64,000 nucleotides of DNA, from the NCBI GenBank assembly GCA_046351235.1, contig JAXLYV010000003.1:248001-312000 (forward strand). The letters run 5' to 3'. A program made the position numbers and the translations under genes. Positions 63,161 to 64,000 of the stretch are shown one piece after another. Positions within the stretch are counted from its first letter, which is position 1; every line of letters begins with the position of its first letter. The notes below the pieces were generated by a model. That model did not search any database, was not told the DNA's origin, and saw only the letters and a program-made list of their open reading frames with translations. This DNA comes from JBBSAT01 sp046351235 (lineage in GTDB: Bacteria; Myxococcota_A; Polyangia; Polyangiales; Sandaracinaceae).

Positions 63161-64000
63161 ATGGACAACGTCACGCACACGCTGGCTGGCGCGGCTTTCG
63201 CCGAGGTCGTGGCGCGCCTCCGCGCGATCCGGCGCCCGGACGATCCGCAGGCCGAGACGGTGCGCGGCGCGCTCTGGCTCTCGTCGATGCTCGCGAGCAA
63301 CGCGCCCGACCTCGACATCGTGCTGACCGGCGCCGTGCGCTCGCCGCTCGGCTACCTGCTGCACCACCGCGGGCACACCCACACGATCTTCGCGGCGCCC
63401 GTGCTCGCTGCGCTCTCGGTGGGCGTCGCGTGGCTCTGGGCACGCAAGCGCGGAGGCCTCTCGCGCGGGGCGATGATCCTCGCGCTCGCGCTCGCGACGG
63501 CGATGGGCTGGCTGCACGTCGCGATGGACTACGGCAACAGCTACGGGGTGCACCCGTTCTGGCCGTTCTCCTCGCGGTGGCACTTCGGCGACTCGATCTT
63601 CATCGTGGAGCCGCTGCTCTGGTCGGTGCTCGCGCTGCCGCTCGCCTTCTCGGTGAGGAGCCGCGGCGCGAAGGCGTTCTTCTTCGGGGTGCCGGCGCTC
63701 GGCGCACTGCTCTCGGCGGTGCTGCCCTTCGTCACGCTGCAGGCGCTCGCCCTCGTCGTCGTCGTCTCCGGGCTGACGATCGCGCTGGCGCGGATGCTGG
63801 GAGAGACCGGGCGCGCGGTGCTCGCGCTCTTCCTGTTCGCGGCCGTGGAGACGGGCTTCTTCCTCGCGCACGGCGAGGCCGAGGTGCACGCCCGCGGCGC
63901 GCTCGCCGGCGCGTTCCCGCGCGAGCGCCTCGTCGACGTGGTGATGAGCCCCTCGCCGGGCAACCCGCTCTGCTGGCAGGCGCTGGGCCTCGGGATCGAG
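63161..64000 (+). CDS. YdjM/DUF457-type membrane-bound metal-dependent hydrolase, partial
   Basis: It is open from ATG 63161 to the window end (280 codons). It begins MDNVTHTLAGAAFAEV and has the family motifs SNAPDLDIVL and LLHHRGHTHTIF, whose His/Asp residues bind metal, then WLHVAMDYGNSYG and several transmembrane helices. The family is annotated as inner-membrane metal-dependent hydrolase with unknown substrate. The C-terminus is cut by the window edge. Confidence 0.85.
   Translation, partial: MDNVTHTLAGAAFAEVVARLRAIRRPDDPQAETVRGALWLSSMLASNAPDLDIVLTGAVRSPLGYLLHHRGHTHTIFAAPVLAALSVGVAWLWARKRGGLSRGAMILALALATAMGWLHVAMDYGNSYGVHPFWPFSSRWHFGDSIFIVEPLLWSVLALPLAFSVRSRGAKAFFFGVPALGALLSAVLPFVTLQALALVVVVSGLTIALARMLGETGRAVLALFLFAAVETGFFLAHGEAEVHARGALAGAFPRERLVDVVMSPSPGNPLCWQALGLGIE

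Overview
This window looks like a chromosomal segment of a high-GC (roughly 70%) myxobacterium, probably class Polyangia (Sandaracinus-like). The evidence is the codon use, many eukaryotic-type Ser/Thr kinases, three proteins with a MYXO-CTERM tail (a GCGC or GCAC cysteine motif, a membrane segment and a basic end), lipoproteins with Asp/Ala/Gly-rich spacers, and a MXAN_0976/MXAN_0977-type gene pair. I see no tRNA, rRNA, CRISPR array, transposase or prophage. Genes are packed tightly, many start on GTG, and several convergent pairs overlap at their 3' ends.

Layout. 1-2.8 kb is the conserved rnpA(end)-yidD-yidC-khpB block for membrane protein insertion and RNA binding. It is closed by an intrinsic terminator and followed by pgi. 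4.7-7.0 kb is an MbnP/MbnH pair: a copper-binding lipoprotein and a diheme MauG-like enzyme. 7.1-15.7 kb holds a pseudokinase with a Pro/Thr repeat tail, small envelope proteins, a diheme lipoprotein, an active membrane kinase, a MYXO-CTERM hydrolase and signal peptidase I. 15.8-17.8 kb is a tandem ArsA/Get3-type ATPase pair. 18-23.2 kb is a respiratory nitrite module: a Tat-exported HiPIP-like protein, then nirK (with a fused cytochrome c domain), nirV, a Sco-type copper chaperone and an outer-membrane channel. Upstream of nirK lie a terminator, a large inverted repeat and an FNR-like dyad. 23.2-28.7 kb has another kinase, a triheme lipoprotein and a very cysteine-rich lipoprotein.

28.9-39.2 kb holds an ABC-F ATPase, GT-C type membrane glycosyltransferase-like genes, a UPF0104/flippase-like protein and a zf-TFIIB protein. 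39.6-40.8 kb is an EF-Tu paralogue broken by a perfect 26-base palindrome. Taking out 25 bases restores one 393-residue EF-Tu frame; I regard this as the most interesting item. 41-47 kb is mostly secreted proteins (parallel beta-helix MYXO-CTERM protein, FG-GAP lipoprotein, cysteine-rich lipoprotein) and a metallophosphoesterase. 47-52.5 kb has a rhomboid-like protein, a STAND ATPase with a C-terminal winged-helix-like region, TerB-like, DUF2071 and DUF4281 proteins. 52.6-55.9 kb is nagZ, a small lipoprotein and an orphan DppB/DppC permease pair. 56-64 kb has an RCC1-like lipoprotein, a kinase, a cysteine-rich lipoprotein, an arylamine N-acetyltransferase, a MYXO-CTERM propeller-like protein, a V4R-like protein of uncertain role and a YdjM-type membrane protein cut off by the window end.

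Recurring themes are copper and haem electron transfer (MbnP/MbnH, NirK, Sco, HiPIP, three c-type haem proteins) and kinase signalling (three apparently active kinases and one pseudokinase). All functions are read from sequence motifs and gene order only; no search or alignment was run.
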